Below are positions 8,510 through 15,432 of a stretch of DNA of 22,099 nucleotides, one piece after another. Below the pieces are notes generated by a model that saw nothing but the letters and a program-made list of their open reading frames with translations, searched no databases and was not told where the DNA came from. Made by a program: the position numbers and the translations under genes. The stretch spans positions 1 through 22,099 of the IMG/VR virus record IMGVR_UViG_3300031840_000371; one strand, given 5' to 3'. The stretch's first letter is position 1; each line of letters begins with the position of its first letter. Source of the DNA: a virus.

Positions 8510-8964
8510 TACACTTCAGCGTATTTATATCTAGTATCTCCGTCTTCGTCTTTGTAAGCCTCAAGGACCTGCTTTCTGTTTTTAAACTCGTTAAAAGATA
8601 TGTGTATCCAAGAGTAGTCAAACTCGTTAATCATTTGATCAAAGTCTATACCACTAGATAGTATCCAGTCGTAAATTTTCTTATTATTCATTTCTCCTCC
8701 TTCCCAAAACTGCAGATCCAAAGCTTCACCTTTACAATGCTGGCTTTTGTTACTACCACCAATGGCACGATTGAGTTCAGGGCTACGATAACCAGAGCTA
8801 ATGCGAATAGGACCGATAGCATCTCGCAAAGGCTGCACGATTTTTCTAATAAGAGCCTGAATGTTGTTAAGATGTTCTTTATTCGGTGCATTGTCTATAC
8901 CTATTCTTTTAGCAGTACTACTGCGAGTTACTTCTGATAGAGAAAAGTTATTACTTAGCTTCAT
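8509..8964 (-). CDS. M15-family peptidase endolysin
   Basis: This 151-residue zinc peptidase is of the D,D-carboxypeptidase/endolysin type, which cleaves peptide cross-links in peptidoglycan. The substrate-side segment ISSGYRSPELNRAIGGS (about 55-71) is followed by the metal motif SQHCKGEALDL, giving ligands His76 and Asp83. The third ligand lies in WIHISF (His121). The length is typical for a single catalytic domain without a wall-binding domain. There is no signal peptide, so export must depend on a holin. It is directly coupled to the 3TM holin gene downstream. A 10-bp gap separates it from the thioredoxin-like gene upstream. Confidence 0.92.
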   Translation of the reverse strand: MKLSNNFSLSEVTRSSTAKRIGIDNAPNKEHLNNIQALIRKIVQPLRDAIGPIRISSGYRSPELNRAIGGSNKSQHCKGEALDLQFWEGGEMNNKKIYDWILSSGIDFDQMINEFDYSWIHISFNEFKNRKQVLEAYKDEDGDTRYKYAEV

Positions 8965-8974
8965 TTTAGTTTAA

Positions 8975-9331
8975 TTAAAGTTCGTTTATTGCTGATTGTA
9001 CTTGATTTTTTGTTGCTGTTACTTTAAGCATTATGTTAGGTGCAAACCTATACTCTTCCTCACCGTTTTTAAATATTATAATGGTAGGTGCTGAGGTTAT
9101 TTTATACCTTTCCAGTAAAGATGCGTCCCTTCTTATTATGTGTCTATAAGCTCTACAGTTTTTTAGCTCGTGCATAAACAGTATTTCGTTTCCTCTATTC
9201 CATCCTGCCCAAAACTCTACTGCTACTATCCCTCTTCTTATTTCCCAGTCAAAGTTGTCAACACCTATAGAAGATTGACCCTTTAAAGTTAAAGGGGTTA
9301 AAAACAATATAAAAAAAAGAATCCTACTCAT
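8975..9331 (-). CDS. Secreted thioredoxin-fold protein lacking the CxxC active site
   Basis: From the ATG at 9331 the product has 118 residues and starts with a signal-peptide-like segment (MSRILFFILFLTPLTLKGQ), which supports this start over the ATG at 9379. The mature part follows the thioredoxin order. VAVEFWAGW is where VDFWAxW is expected, SAPTIIIFKNGEEEYRF holds the cis-Pro (Pro82), and a C-terminal helix follows. The redox site is WNRGN instead of WCGPC, so both catalytic cysteines are missing; only Cys59 remains. It therefore cannot be a classical oxidoreductase. It lies inside the lysis cluster and overlaps the upstream membrane-protein gene by 8 bp. Chaperone-like or structural use of the fold in the periplasm is plausible but unproven. 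Confidence 0.8.
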   Translation of the reverse strand: MSRILFFILFLTPLTLKGQSSIGVDNFDWEIRRGIVAVEFWAGWNRGNEILFMHELKNCRAYRHIIRRDASLLERYKITSAPTIIIFKNGEEEYRFAPNIMLKVTATKNQVQSAINEL

Positions 9332-9602
9332 ATAATTTTTCTTTAATGAGTTTAATATCATCTTTAATTTCTTGAACATCTTCCTGGGTAGACATAATAG
9401 TCTGCCTAATAAGTTGATCCTTCATGTCGAACTCCATCCTTGTTATTACAGGGTCTAAAGGTTTAGGTAACTCTTTAGCCTCAGCTATATCGTTCTGTAG
9501 TGTAAACCACATTCCTATTATGATGGATAAGCCTATTGCTATTACACTCAAACTTTTAATATCAAAGCTTATGCTTGTACTTTCATTAATCTTTATTCCC
9601 AT
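9324..9602 (-). CDS. Single-TM protein with coiled-coil tail, lysis-cluster associated
   Basis: The 92-residue product has a short polar N-terminus (MGIKINESTSISFD), one hydrophobic helix (SLSVIAIGLSIIIGMWFTL, about 18-36) and a long charged helical tail (EVQEIKDDIKLIKEKL type). This topology is seen in phage holin-like, antiholin-like or spanin-like proteins. It resembles the rightward protein at 16292-16615, which has the same order of a polar start, a membrane helix ending in WFTL and a coiled coil. It is translated just ahead of the thioredoxin-like and endolysin genes, so a role in lysis timing is likely but inferred. Confidence 0.78.
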   Translation of the reverse strand: MGIKINESTSISFDIKSLSVIAIGLSIIIGMWFTLQNDIAEAKELPKPLDPVITRMEFDMKDQLIRQTIMSTQEDVQEIKDDIKLIKEKLYE

Positions 9603-9617
9603 TATTACATTTTTTTC

Positions 9618-9902
9618 TTAGCATTTCCATCTTCGCCTTGCTTGGCGTATCCTTGAGTTAGGATCGTTCTGAGTCTTCTGACTACTTCTTTTTAACTGAC
9701 CTAAAGATCTAGCACAGTAGGATTTTCTTCTTCCTGCTCTTTTTCCTGTAGGTTTATTTTCTGTTACGGCTGTTTTAAGTTTACTACCAGGATTTGCACG
9801 CCTGTAAGCAGCGACTCCTTTCTTAGTCATACCAGCTCCAGACTTTGTAGGTCTGTAATTAGCACCTTTACCTGTTGTTGTTTTTCGTATCGCTTTAGCC
9901 AT
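9618..9902 (-). CDS. Small Arg/Lys-rich conserved protein (GANYRPTKSG / NPGSKLKTAV type)
   Basis: The 94-residue product is extremely basic and has conserved-looking blocks: GANYRPTKSGAGMTKKG, VAAYRRANPGSKLKTAV, GKRAGRRKSYCARSLGQ and DPNSRIRQARRRWKC. The last two carry single cysteines, with one Cys at the C-terminus. I recognise this as a family of unknown function shared by marine phages and some giant viruses (I recall it as DUF6321, not certain). Basicity suggests a DNA- or virion-associated protein. The ATG overlaps the stop of the preceding basic gene by one base (TAATG). Confidence 0.82.
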   Translation of the reverse strand: MAKAIRKTTTGKGANYRPTKSGAGMTKKGVAAYRRANPGSKLKTAVTENKPTGKRAGRRKSYCARSLGQLKRSSQKTQNDPNSRIRQARRRWKC

Positions 9903-10156
9903 TACTTTTTACTTTTGCGTATTGCCTTTGTTTTTCTTCCCATGCCTACAGATTTTTTCTGAGCTACTACTGCAGACTTTCTAGGTCCAACGCCTTTCCA
10001 CGTTACAGGAGTTTTAGAAGAAACTTTTTTAGTAGGCCTACACTTTTTAATAGCCTTATTCTTAGAAGAGCCACAAACGTTTCCTTTTTCGTCTTTCCAC
10101 TTTTCCTTAAACCATCGTTTAAGATTCAGTCCTGCTTGTGTCTTTCTAACTGCCAC
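9902..10156 (-). CDS. Small basic conserved protein (AGLNLKRWFKEKW type)
   Basis: This 84-residue, very basic protein has the blocks AGLNLKRWFKEKWKDEKGN, VCGSSKNKAIKKCRPTKKV, SSKTPVTW and SVGMGRKTKAIRKSKK. The two cysteines could form a pair. The start codon here is GTG at 10156, because no ATG fits; the gap to the upstream stop is 2 bp. I know this pattern from environmental and viral proteins of unknown function. It belongs to a run of three adjacent basic genes, which suggests that they are co-packaged or bind DNA together. The biochemical role is not known. Confidence 0.78.
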   Translation of the reverse strand: MAVRKTQAGLNLKRWFKEKWKDEKGNVCGSSKNKAIKKCRPTKKVSSKTPVTWKGVGPRKSAVVAQKKSVGMGRKTKAIRKSKK

Positions 10157-10158
10157 TA

Positions 10159-10344
10159 CTATCCTTTTTTCTTTCTACACTTAGCTATAGCTCCAGAAGC
10201 GTAAGCACTAGGGAATACTTTGTAACTTGCTTTTACCTTGTGGTAGCAGGCATCTTTTATAGATCCACCTTTTTTCATGGTCTTCACCTTCTTACTTTTC
10301 TTCTTTCGCTTTACAGCTTTACAAGTACAATTAGCTCCCCCCAT
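10159..10344 (-). CDS. Small basic conserved protein with SAYASGAIAKCRK motif
   Basis: A longer frame reaches 10401, but the ATG at 10344 (MGGANCTCKAV) is preferred. It overlaps the stop of the upstream membrane-protein gene by one base (TAATG), and translation from it removes an implausible N-terminus. The 61-residue product has a Lys-rich stretch (KRKKKSKKVKTMKKGG), then DACYHKVKASYKVFPSAYASGAIAKCRKKKG. The KVF.SAYASGA..KCRK block recurs in small basic proteins of marine phages and algal viruses, in my recollection. There are four cysteines. Function unknown; probably virion- or nucleic-acid-associated. Confidence 0.77.
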   Translation of the reverse strand: MGGANCTCKAVKRKKKSKKVKTMKKGGSIKDACYHKVKASYKVFPSAYASGAIAKCRKKKG

Positions 10345-10556
10345 TATTTCTTTGAAAATTTTTCTACCCCAGAAATACCAAACGAGCCCAACACAACCCA
10401 AACGAAGGAGTCGTATACGTGCTCGTTTATCATAAAGTCTTTACCAAACCATACCACTGTTAGGTCAGCTATCATTATAAGGCACATAATAGCAAAAGCT
10501 ACAAAGCCTACAATAGCCTTCTCATTCCAGTCGTTATCGTCTTTAAAGATATTCAT
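10344..10556 (-). CDS. Small two-helix membrane protein, holin-like
   Basis: The 70-residue product has a charged N-terminus (MNIFKDDNDWNEK), a long hydrophobic helix (AIVGFVAFAIMCLIMIADLTVVW, about 14-36), a polar turn (GKDFMINEHVYD) and a second hydrophobic stretch (SFVWVVLGSFGISG). The end is basic (VEKFSKK). Size and topology fit a class II holin or a small phage inner-membrane protein. It would be a second candidate membrane-permeabilising protein besides the 3TM holin at 8123-8509. There is no signal-peptidase site. The function is inferred from topology only. Confidence 0.78.
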   Translation of the reverse strand: MNIFKDDNDWNEKAIVGFVAFAIMCLIMIADLTVVWFGKDFMINEHVYDSFVWVVLGSFGISGVEKFSKK

Positions 10557-10560
10557 TATT

Positions 10561-10923
10561 TTAGTGTTTAGGTGCTAGATATGCTATAACACCTGCGGCA
10601 GCGTCAGCAGTAATCGCTAGCTCTGTCCACCTTCCGTAGATAGTAGAACCTTTAGGGAATTCTTGACCTGAAGCAATAGTGTCTCCACCACTACCTTCAA
10701 TTCCATTTGCATCTTCGTGAGCAGAATATGCGGTACTAGGAAACATTCTTTTTCCGTCTGTAGTATTTTCTGCAGTTAACTTTGTAATGTTTGTATCAGC
10801 TAAAAAAAATATAGCACATATTATAAAGTCTGCTGGAGGAGTTACGTCTCCTGCGGTGTCGCAAAATATAGATCCAAACTGGCCAAGTTGAGCCATTTCG
10901 TATTTTGTTCCTGATAAAGCCAT
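10561..10923 (-). CDS. Small virion-type protein, first gene of the leftward block
   Basis: This 120-residue product is Ala/Thr/Gly-rich, has few basic residues and is predicted beta-rich. Recognisable runs are QLGQFGSIFCDTAGDVTPP, FIICAIFFLADTNITKL and GSTIYGRWTELAITADAAAGVIAYLAPKH. The last run, with a YGRW element followed by an Ala-rich strand, is typical of small head or tail decoration proteins in marine phages. It is the promoter-proximal gene of the leftward block (putative -7 element at 10958-10965). The hydrophobic run looks like a buried beta strand more than a membrane helix, given its Asp flanks. Function inferred. Confidence 0.72.
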   Translation of the reverse strand: MALSGTKYEMAQLGQFGSIFCDTAGDVTPPADFIICAIFFLADTNITKLTAENTTDGKRMFPSTAYSAHEDANGIEGSGGDTIASGQEFPKGSTIYGRWTELAITADAAAGVIAYLAPKH

Positions 10924-10957
10924 AATATTATTGTATTTTTTAAAAAATTGTTATATG

Positions 10958-10965
10958 CAAATGTA
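10958..10965 (-). promoter_or_regulatory. -7 element of the leftward late promoter
   Basis: The complement reads TACATTTG, a full match to TAnnTTTG, 35 bp before the ATG at 10923. No clear TTG lies 19-21 bp upstream, so the -33 part is weak. It is divergent to the rightward element at 10996-11003, and the two -7 boxes are only 30 bp apart. They could share an activator. Confidence 0.5.
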
Positions 10966-10995
10966 GCAATAATTTTTTAATTACCATAAAAATGT

Positions 10996-11003
10996 TACCT
11001 TTG
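10996..11003 (+). promoter_or_regulatory. -7 element of the rightward fibre-block promoter
   Basis: The sequence TACCTTTG matches TAnnTTTG and lies 20 bp before the ATG at 11024. The -33 region is T-rich without an exact TTG. It probably starts the transcript for the winged-helix, basic, fibre and following genes. Confidence 0.5.
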
Positions 11004-11023
11004 TAATAATTTAATCTAAGAAA

Positions 11024-11347
11024 ATGAGAAATTACCTTAAATATGTAGGAGATACTATATACTCCTTCAAAAGGAAGCATAATCTCTCAGACAACCAACT
11101 TATGTTCTTGTTGTTTATAAACGACGAAAACGGCTCGTTTACAAAAAGATACATAAGGGAAAGTATGTTTGTCAGTAAAGACTTTAACGATACTAAGTTT
11201 CCTGAGCTGGTAAAAAAAGATTACGTGTTTTGCTTTGAGAAGAGAGCTTGGAACTCTCACAAGCCCAATAAATATAGGGTTACTAGCAAGACTAGAAGGT
11301 TGATAAATAAATTTTATAATGTCCTTGAGGGGACCGAAGAAATATAA
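11024..11347 (+). CDS. Winged-helix-like putative transcriptional regulator
   Basis: The 107-residue basic protein has helices in LSDNQLMFLLFIND and SFTKRYIRESMFVS. A putative recognition region (DTKFPELVKKDYV) follows, then a wing-like pair of strands (VFCFEKRAWNSHKPNKYRVTSKTRRLINKFYNVL). This order fits a MarR-like winged helix without long dimerisation arms. It is the first gene of the rightward block and sits beside the divergent promoters. It could therefore be a late-gene regulator acting on 10924-11023. The next ATG starts 1 bp after its stop. The DNA-binding role is inferred from secondary-structure pattern only. Confidence 0.7.
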   Translation: MRNYLKYVGDTIYSFKRKHNLSDNQLMFLLFINDENGSFTKRYIRESMFVSKDFNDTKFPELVKKDYVFCFEKRAWNSHKPNKYRVTSKTRRLINKFYNVLEGTEEI

Positions 11348-11348
11348 T

Positions 11349-12263
11349 ATGGCAAGTCCAATAAGAATGAGGAAAAGAGCTGCTAGACGACAAGCTCGAA
11401 AGTATCGAAAGATGTCTAGTGAAGAAAGGCTACAAAGAGTTGAAGCTGCTAAAGCCCGAAGGGCTCAAAATCAAAAATCTACCTCTAGTGTTTCCTACAA
11501 GGTATCTACCCCTGTAGATAAGGCTGCTAAGGTAAAAGCAGTTAAAGCTGATATTAAGAAGAAAAAATCTATATCTAAACAAAACGAAATAACAATAGCC
11601 AATAGAAAAGCTGCTGCTGCAGCCAAGCCTGGCGAAACTTATATTAGAACAATGAAAGACGGTACAAAGAAAAAGGTTAAAGCTGTAAAGAAGGCTGAAA
11701 AAGGATCTTCTCTTAAGTCAGTTCCAAAAGATAACAAAGGTTTATCTAAACTTCCTACAGGAGTAAGGAATAAAATGGGTTACGCTCAAAATGGTGGTAA
11801 GTTAGGTGGTAAGCCTAAACGATACACCGAAAATGGTGTTACTTACGTGTGGGATGAAGAAAGACAAACATACCTAGGAGATATGGGTGGTAACGTTGCT
11901 AAAGGTGGTCTTTCATCTGACTTCGGTACTGCTTTCAAAGCTGCGAAGCGTTACGGTAAAGACGAGTTTACTTGGCAGGGTAAAAAGTACAGCACTAAAA
12001 CAAAAGAAAAAATGAAAAGCGTAAAAAAAATGAAAAACGGAGGTAAAGTTGGAGATCCTCCTAAGAAAAAAACTGTAAAAGCTTTATTAAAAGGTGCAGT
12101 AGAAGGTGCAGCAGAACGAGCTACAGGAAAACCTAAAATGGGTTACAAGAAAACTGTAAAAGCTTTATTAAAAGGTGCAGCAGAAGGTGCAGCAGAAAAA
12201 GCTACAAAAAAGCCTAAAATGGGTTACATGAAAACTGTAAAAGCTTTAAAGAAGAAAAAGTAA
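11349..12263 (+). CDS. Very basic Lys/Ala-rich virion-type protein with C-terminal tandem repeats
   Basis: From the ATG at 11349 (the frame opens earlier at 11319, inside the previous gene) the product has 304 residues and is extremely rich in Lys and Ala. The N-terminus is Arg-rich (RMRKRAARRQARKYRKM). A central part holds FTWQGKKYSTKTKEKM and a folded-looking patch (RYTENGVTYVWDEERQTYLGDMGG). The C-terminus carries two 27-residue repeats and a partial third (KTVKALLKGA.EGAAE.AT.KPKMGY). The protein resembles histone-tail or protamine-like proteins. Packaging with DNA in the head, or head-interior cargo, is the likely role. The family is not known to me. The fibre gene follows after 5 bp. 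Confidence 0.72.
   Translation: MASPIRMRKRAARRQARKYRKMSSEERLQRVEAAKARRAQNQKSTSSVSYKVSTPVDKAAKVKAVKADIKKKKSISKQNEITIANRKAAAAAKPGETYIRTMKDGTKKKVKAVKKAEKGSSLKSVPKDNKGLSKLPTGVRNKMGYAQNGGKLGGKPKRYTENGVTYVWDEERQTYLGDMGGNVAKGGLSSDFGTAFKAAKRYGKDEFTWQGKKYSTKTKEKMKSVKKMKNGGKVGDPPKKKTVKALLKGAVEGAAERATGKPKMGYKKTVKALLKGAAEGAAEKATKKPKMGYMKTVKALKKKK
12066..12260 (+). repeat. 81-bp in-frame tandem repeat (2.4 copies)
   Basis: Copies lie at 12066-12146 and 12147-12227, with a partial copy at 12228-12260 that reaches the stop codon. By eye the two full copies differ at about 7 of 81 bases. Each encodes 27 residues of the KTVKALLKGA type. High identity points to recent duplication by slippage or unequal recombination. 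Confidence 0.88.
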
Positions 12264-12268
12264 TATAA

Positions 12269-14692
12269 ATGAAATCATCCCTAATTAATAGCATAGGTGA
12301 GGTAGTCACTGATTACGGAGCTAGGGTAATGAAGGTGTTTAAGAAAGGGCTACTAGGACGTAGCCTTTTTGATTTTTATGGAGACATAAAAGCAGACGCA
12401 CTTAGAACTAACGAAAGCTCTGCTGCCCCAGGAACCCCTGCGGATGGTAAGGGAGGTGTTATATACACTAAATCTGCTGACGGTAAACTGTACTACAAAA
12501 GTAATGAGGTTTCAGAAATAGAACTTAGTGCTAATGGCGGTCATACCGACGAAGACATTCAAGACTTAGTAGGTGCTATGGTAACAAGCAATACAGAGTC
12601 TGGCATTACAGTTGCTTATCAAGACGGTGATGGAACTTTAGATTTTACGGTAGGAACCCTTAATCAAGACACTACTGGAAACGCAGCTACAGCTACAGCA
12701 CTAGAAACTGCTAGAGCAATTAATGGAGTTGATTTTAATGGTACTGCACCCATAACAGTAACAGCAGCAGGATCTACTCTTTCTGATACAGTTCCTGTAT
12801 CTAAGGGTGGTACTGGAGCAACAAGTTTGGCTTCAACATCTATCTTAACAGGTAACGGAACTAGTGCTATTACTGCACAGTCTAAACTTACTTACTCTGG
12901 AGAAATATTGTCTATCGGAGAGTCTGACGCAGGAGAAGCTTCTATAACCAGAAATAATGGAGCAGCTACAAATGGAGGTGATTTTTCTATACAATCAGGT
13001 AGGGCTACTGGTGGAACAAATTTAACTGGAGGTAATTTAAAATTACGATCAGGGCAAGGTACAGGTAATGGTGCTAGTGGAGATATAATATTTGAAGCAG
13101 GAGTGCCTCAAGGTTCTGGAACAGGAGTACAGCCTAATGCTGAAATAGCTACATTAGACAGCACAGGAAATTTATCTATAGACGGAGATCTTACTGTAAA
13201 AGGTAACGACATTAAAGATGATGACGGTACAGTTTGTATAACTTTTGACAGCTCAGGTAATACAACAGTAACTAATACGCTGAATGCTAGTGTAACAGGA
13301 AACGTAACTGGTAACACTTCAGGATCATCAGGATCTTGTACGGGTAATGCTGCTACTGCTACTGCTCTTGCCGCAGGAAATCAGACTATAGATGGAGACG
13401 TTACTATAGGAGCAAATGATGAGGGGCATGACTTGCTTGTGTATGGACATACTGCTAGTGCTAATATGTTTTGGAATGCGTCTAATGACTTTTTAAAATT
13501 TTCAGATGCAGCTAAATTAGTTTTTGGTAGTGGTGTAGCCGCAGCAGATTTTGATAGCTCTATACAAGCAAATGGAAGTAACCTTGTTATATATAATGAT
13601 ACAGGTAATATACAAATAGGAGATACTGTAGAAATTACTGGAGATCTTACTGTGAGCGGAGACTTATCTATTGGTAACGATGCAGAAATTACTTCTGTAG
13701 GTAGCATGGTATTTAGAATAGATTCTGATGCTAATGAATCAAGTCAAACGTTTACCTGGAAAGATAATGCTAGTGATACTATAGCTGCATTAGATGAGAA
13801 TGGAGAGTTTACCGTATATGGAGGTGCTTTAGGGGATCCTCATATTACACTACATCAAACAGGACAAAATGTTATATACGGCCCTCCTTTATTAGATTTT
13901 TATCGAGAAGACACATTGGTAGATAATGCAGATATAGGTATGGTTAGATTTATAGCTAAAGATTCTGCAGACAATGATCAAACATACGCACAAATAGTAG
14001 GGAGCTCTGAAGAGTCAGGCTCAACAACTGAAGGAGGTAAAATAAAACTTCAAGTAGCAACTCATGATGGTGAGATGCAAACAGGAATTACAATTGAAGA
14101 TGGAGATGCCGAAGACGAGATAGATGTTACCATAGCTAATGGCTCTAGCTCTTTAACTACTGTAGCTGGTAACTTAAACATTACAACTAACATAGAGCTT
14201 GGGCACGCGTCTGATACGACCATAGCTAGAACTGCAGCAGGTACAGCATCTATAGAAGGTAAAGAAATAGTTACTATAAACAAACAAAAGAATATACACA
14301 GTTACGCTTACCACTACTCAGGTACAAGTGCTCACTTTATACCTATGTCTGGTGCTACAACATCTGATAGTACAGGTTTAACTGCTACATCTTACCACTT
14401 AATGCAAGTAATGCCTTTTGACGGTAGAGTAGTTAGGATAGCTGTATTTAATCAAACTACAACAAGTAGAACTGATTTATTTGAAATGTATATAGATGGA
14501 GACGATAGCGATCCTGTTGCAGACCAAAGAGGTACAGACTTAAGTTTTACGTCTACACAAAAAGGTAATGGAGATTGCAATACTGACTGGACGTTTTCTA
14601 AAGGCGAAGCTATAGCGATAAGAAGAACTCCTTCAGCAGCAGTAAATGGAACAACAATAACAGTAGTATTTGAATTTGATATGACAACGTAA
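12269..14692 (+). CDS. Large phage fibre protein (putative receptor-binding)
   Basis: The 807-residue protein has a fibre architecture. The N-terminus (about 1-45) looks like an anchoring segment. HTDEDIQDLVGAMVTSNTESGITVAYQDGDGTLDFTV (about 91-128) is a block common in marine phage fibres. Long Ser/Thr/Gly/Asn-rich beta-repeat parts follow, including two GNAATATAL copies and VTGNVTGNTSGSSG. The last 130-140 residues (from about NIHSYAYHYSG) form a distinct compact domain that resembles the C-terminal part of the next protein. It is unlikely to be a spike enzyme, because no catalytic motif is seen. The role is host recognition, inferred. The stop overlaps the next start by one base (TAATG). 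Confidence 0.85.
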   Translation: MKSSLINSIGEVVTDYGARVMKVFKKGLLGRSLFDFYGDIKADALRTNESSAAPGTPADGKGGVIYTKSADGKLYYKSNEVSEIELSANGGHTDEDIQDLVGAMVTSNTESGITVAYQDGDGTLDFTVGTLNQDTTGNAATATALETARAINGVDFNGTAPITVTAAGSTLSDTVPVSKGGTGATSLASTSILTGNGTSAITAQSKLTYSGEILSIGESDAGEASITRNNGAATNGGDFSIQSGRATGGTNLTGGNLKLRSGQGTGNGASGDIIFEAGVPQGSGTGVQPNAEIATLDSTGNLSIDGDLTVKGNDIKDDDGTVCITFDSSGNTTVTNTLNASVTGNVTGNTSGSSGSCTGNAATATALAAGNQTIDGDVTIGANDEGHDLLVYGHTASANMFWNASNDFLKFSDAAKLVFGSGVAAADFDSSIQANGSNLVIYNDTGNIQIGDTVEITGDLTVSGDLSIGNDAEITSVGSMVFRIDSDANESSQTFTWKDNASDTIAALDENGEFTVYGGALGDPHITLHQTGQNVIYGPPLLDFYREDTLVDNADIGMVRFIAKDSADNDQTYAQIVGSSEESGSTTEGGKIKLQVATHDGEMQTGITIEDGDAEDEIDVTIANGSSSLTTVAGNLNITTNIELGHASDTTIARTAAGTASIEGKEIVTINKQKNIHSYAYHYSGTSAHFIPMSGATTSDSTGLTATSYHLMQVMPFDGRVVRIAVFNQTTTSRTDLFEMYIDGDDSDPVADQRGTDLSFTSTQKGNGDCNTDWTFSKGEAIAIRRTPSAAVNGTTITVVFEFDMTT

Positions 14693-15372
14693 TGGCACTA
14701 GCAGATAAAAAACATAGCAGAATATATTCGACTACAGGAAGCGACTCTGACAAAGTAGACTCTACTAAGCTAAATAGAATGCAAGCTAAGTTTAGTAACA
14801 ACGAATACTTAGAAGATGAAGATGCTTTTGAAACTTTAGGGTGCGTGCTTTATCAAATGCAGCAGATGTCTGAAGAACTTGACGAGCTTAGAAGGTTTTC
14901 TAATACAGAGCTTAATCATAAAAACTCTTCAAAAATGATACTAAACTGTGGGTGGGTAGGCTCTACAGCTTCTAGGCAATATTTACCATTCGGTTATGGT
15001 GGTACTTTTGACTCAACATCAACTAATGGGTACTTAGAATACGGAGGGTGGATTGCTCCTTGTAATGGTAGTGTAGAGTCAGTAATAGTTAGGTCTGAAA
15101 ATTTTTGTGGATACTCTGACGTAGCTTTACACTTTGCGTCTACTAATACAGAAGTGCCTACTTTCAACCCTGGTAGTGGTAAAAGTGATACGATAAACAT
15201 GAGTCAGGATGATACACCTTACAAGTTTCTTAGCTTTGATGGTCAATACTCTTCAAACTTAAATACTTTTACTGCAGGGCAAGTAATTATGGTTAGTTTT
15301 GACCCCTCTTCAGTATCAGGAGATAGTATAGCAACAATGGTTTTAAATTTAGATTGGACAAACTCTTTATAA
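14692..15372 (+). CDS. Fibre-associated protein with jelly-roll-like C-terminal domain
   Basis: The 226-residue product has an N-terminal helical part (residues about 1-75, ending in a coiled coil of MQQMSEELDELRRF type). A beta-rich C-terminal domain follows (about 80-226), with GGWIAPCNGSVESVIV, DVALHFASTNTEVPTF, FTAGQVIMVSFDPSSVSG and TMVLNLDW. The strand order and spacing parallel the C-terminal domain of the 807-residue fibre just upstream. The two proteins probably form or cap the same appendage. The trimeric coiled coil would be the joining element. Overlapping codons (TAATG) couple its translation to the fibre gene. Confidence 0.8.
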   Translation: MALADKKHSRIYSTTGSDSDKVDSTKLNRMQAKFSNNEYLEDEDAFETLGCVLYQMQQMSEELDELRRFSNTELNHKNSSKMILNCGWVGSTASRQYLPFGYGGTFDSTSTNGYLEYGGWIAPCNGSVESVIVRSENFCGYSDVALHFASTNTEVPTFNPGSGKSDTINMSQDDTPYKFLSFDGQYSSNLNTFTAGQVIMVSFDPSSVSGDSIATMVLNLDWTNSL

Positions 15373-15396
15373 CCCTAAACAATAAAATAAATTTTA

Positions 15397-15404
15397 TATA
15401 TTTG
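15397..15404 (+). promoter_or_regulatory. -7 element before the small virion protein
   Basis: TATATTTG lies 28 bp upstream of the ATG at 15433 and matches TAnnTTTG exactly. The -33 part is not clear. The gap 15373-15432 is AT-rich and otherwise featureless. A separate promoter would let this small protein be made in excess. Confidence 0.55.
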
Positions 15405-15432
15405 TAAACAATAATTTAAACAATAAACAAAA

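Noticed and set aside
10345-10401. N-terminal extension of the basic gene at 10159-10344
   Set aside because: The extension overlaps the membrane-protein gene, and the TAATG junction at 10344 gives a better start that matches neighbouring junctions.
13108-14283. Leftward frames opposite the large fibre gene
   Set aside because: Ser/Val/Pro-rich products with no start context; these are expected shadows of a Thr/Ser/Gly-rich coding strand.
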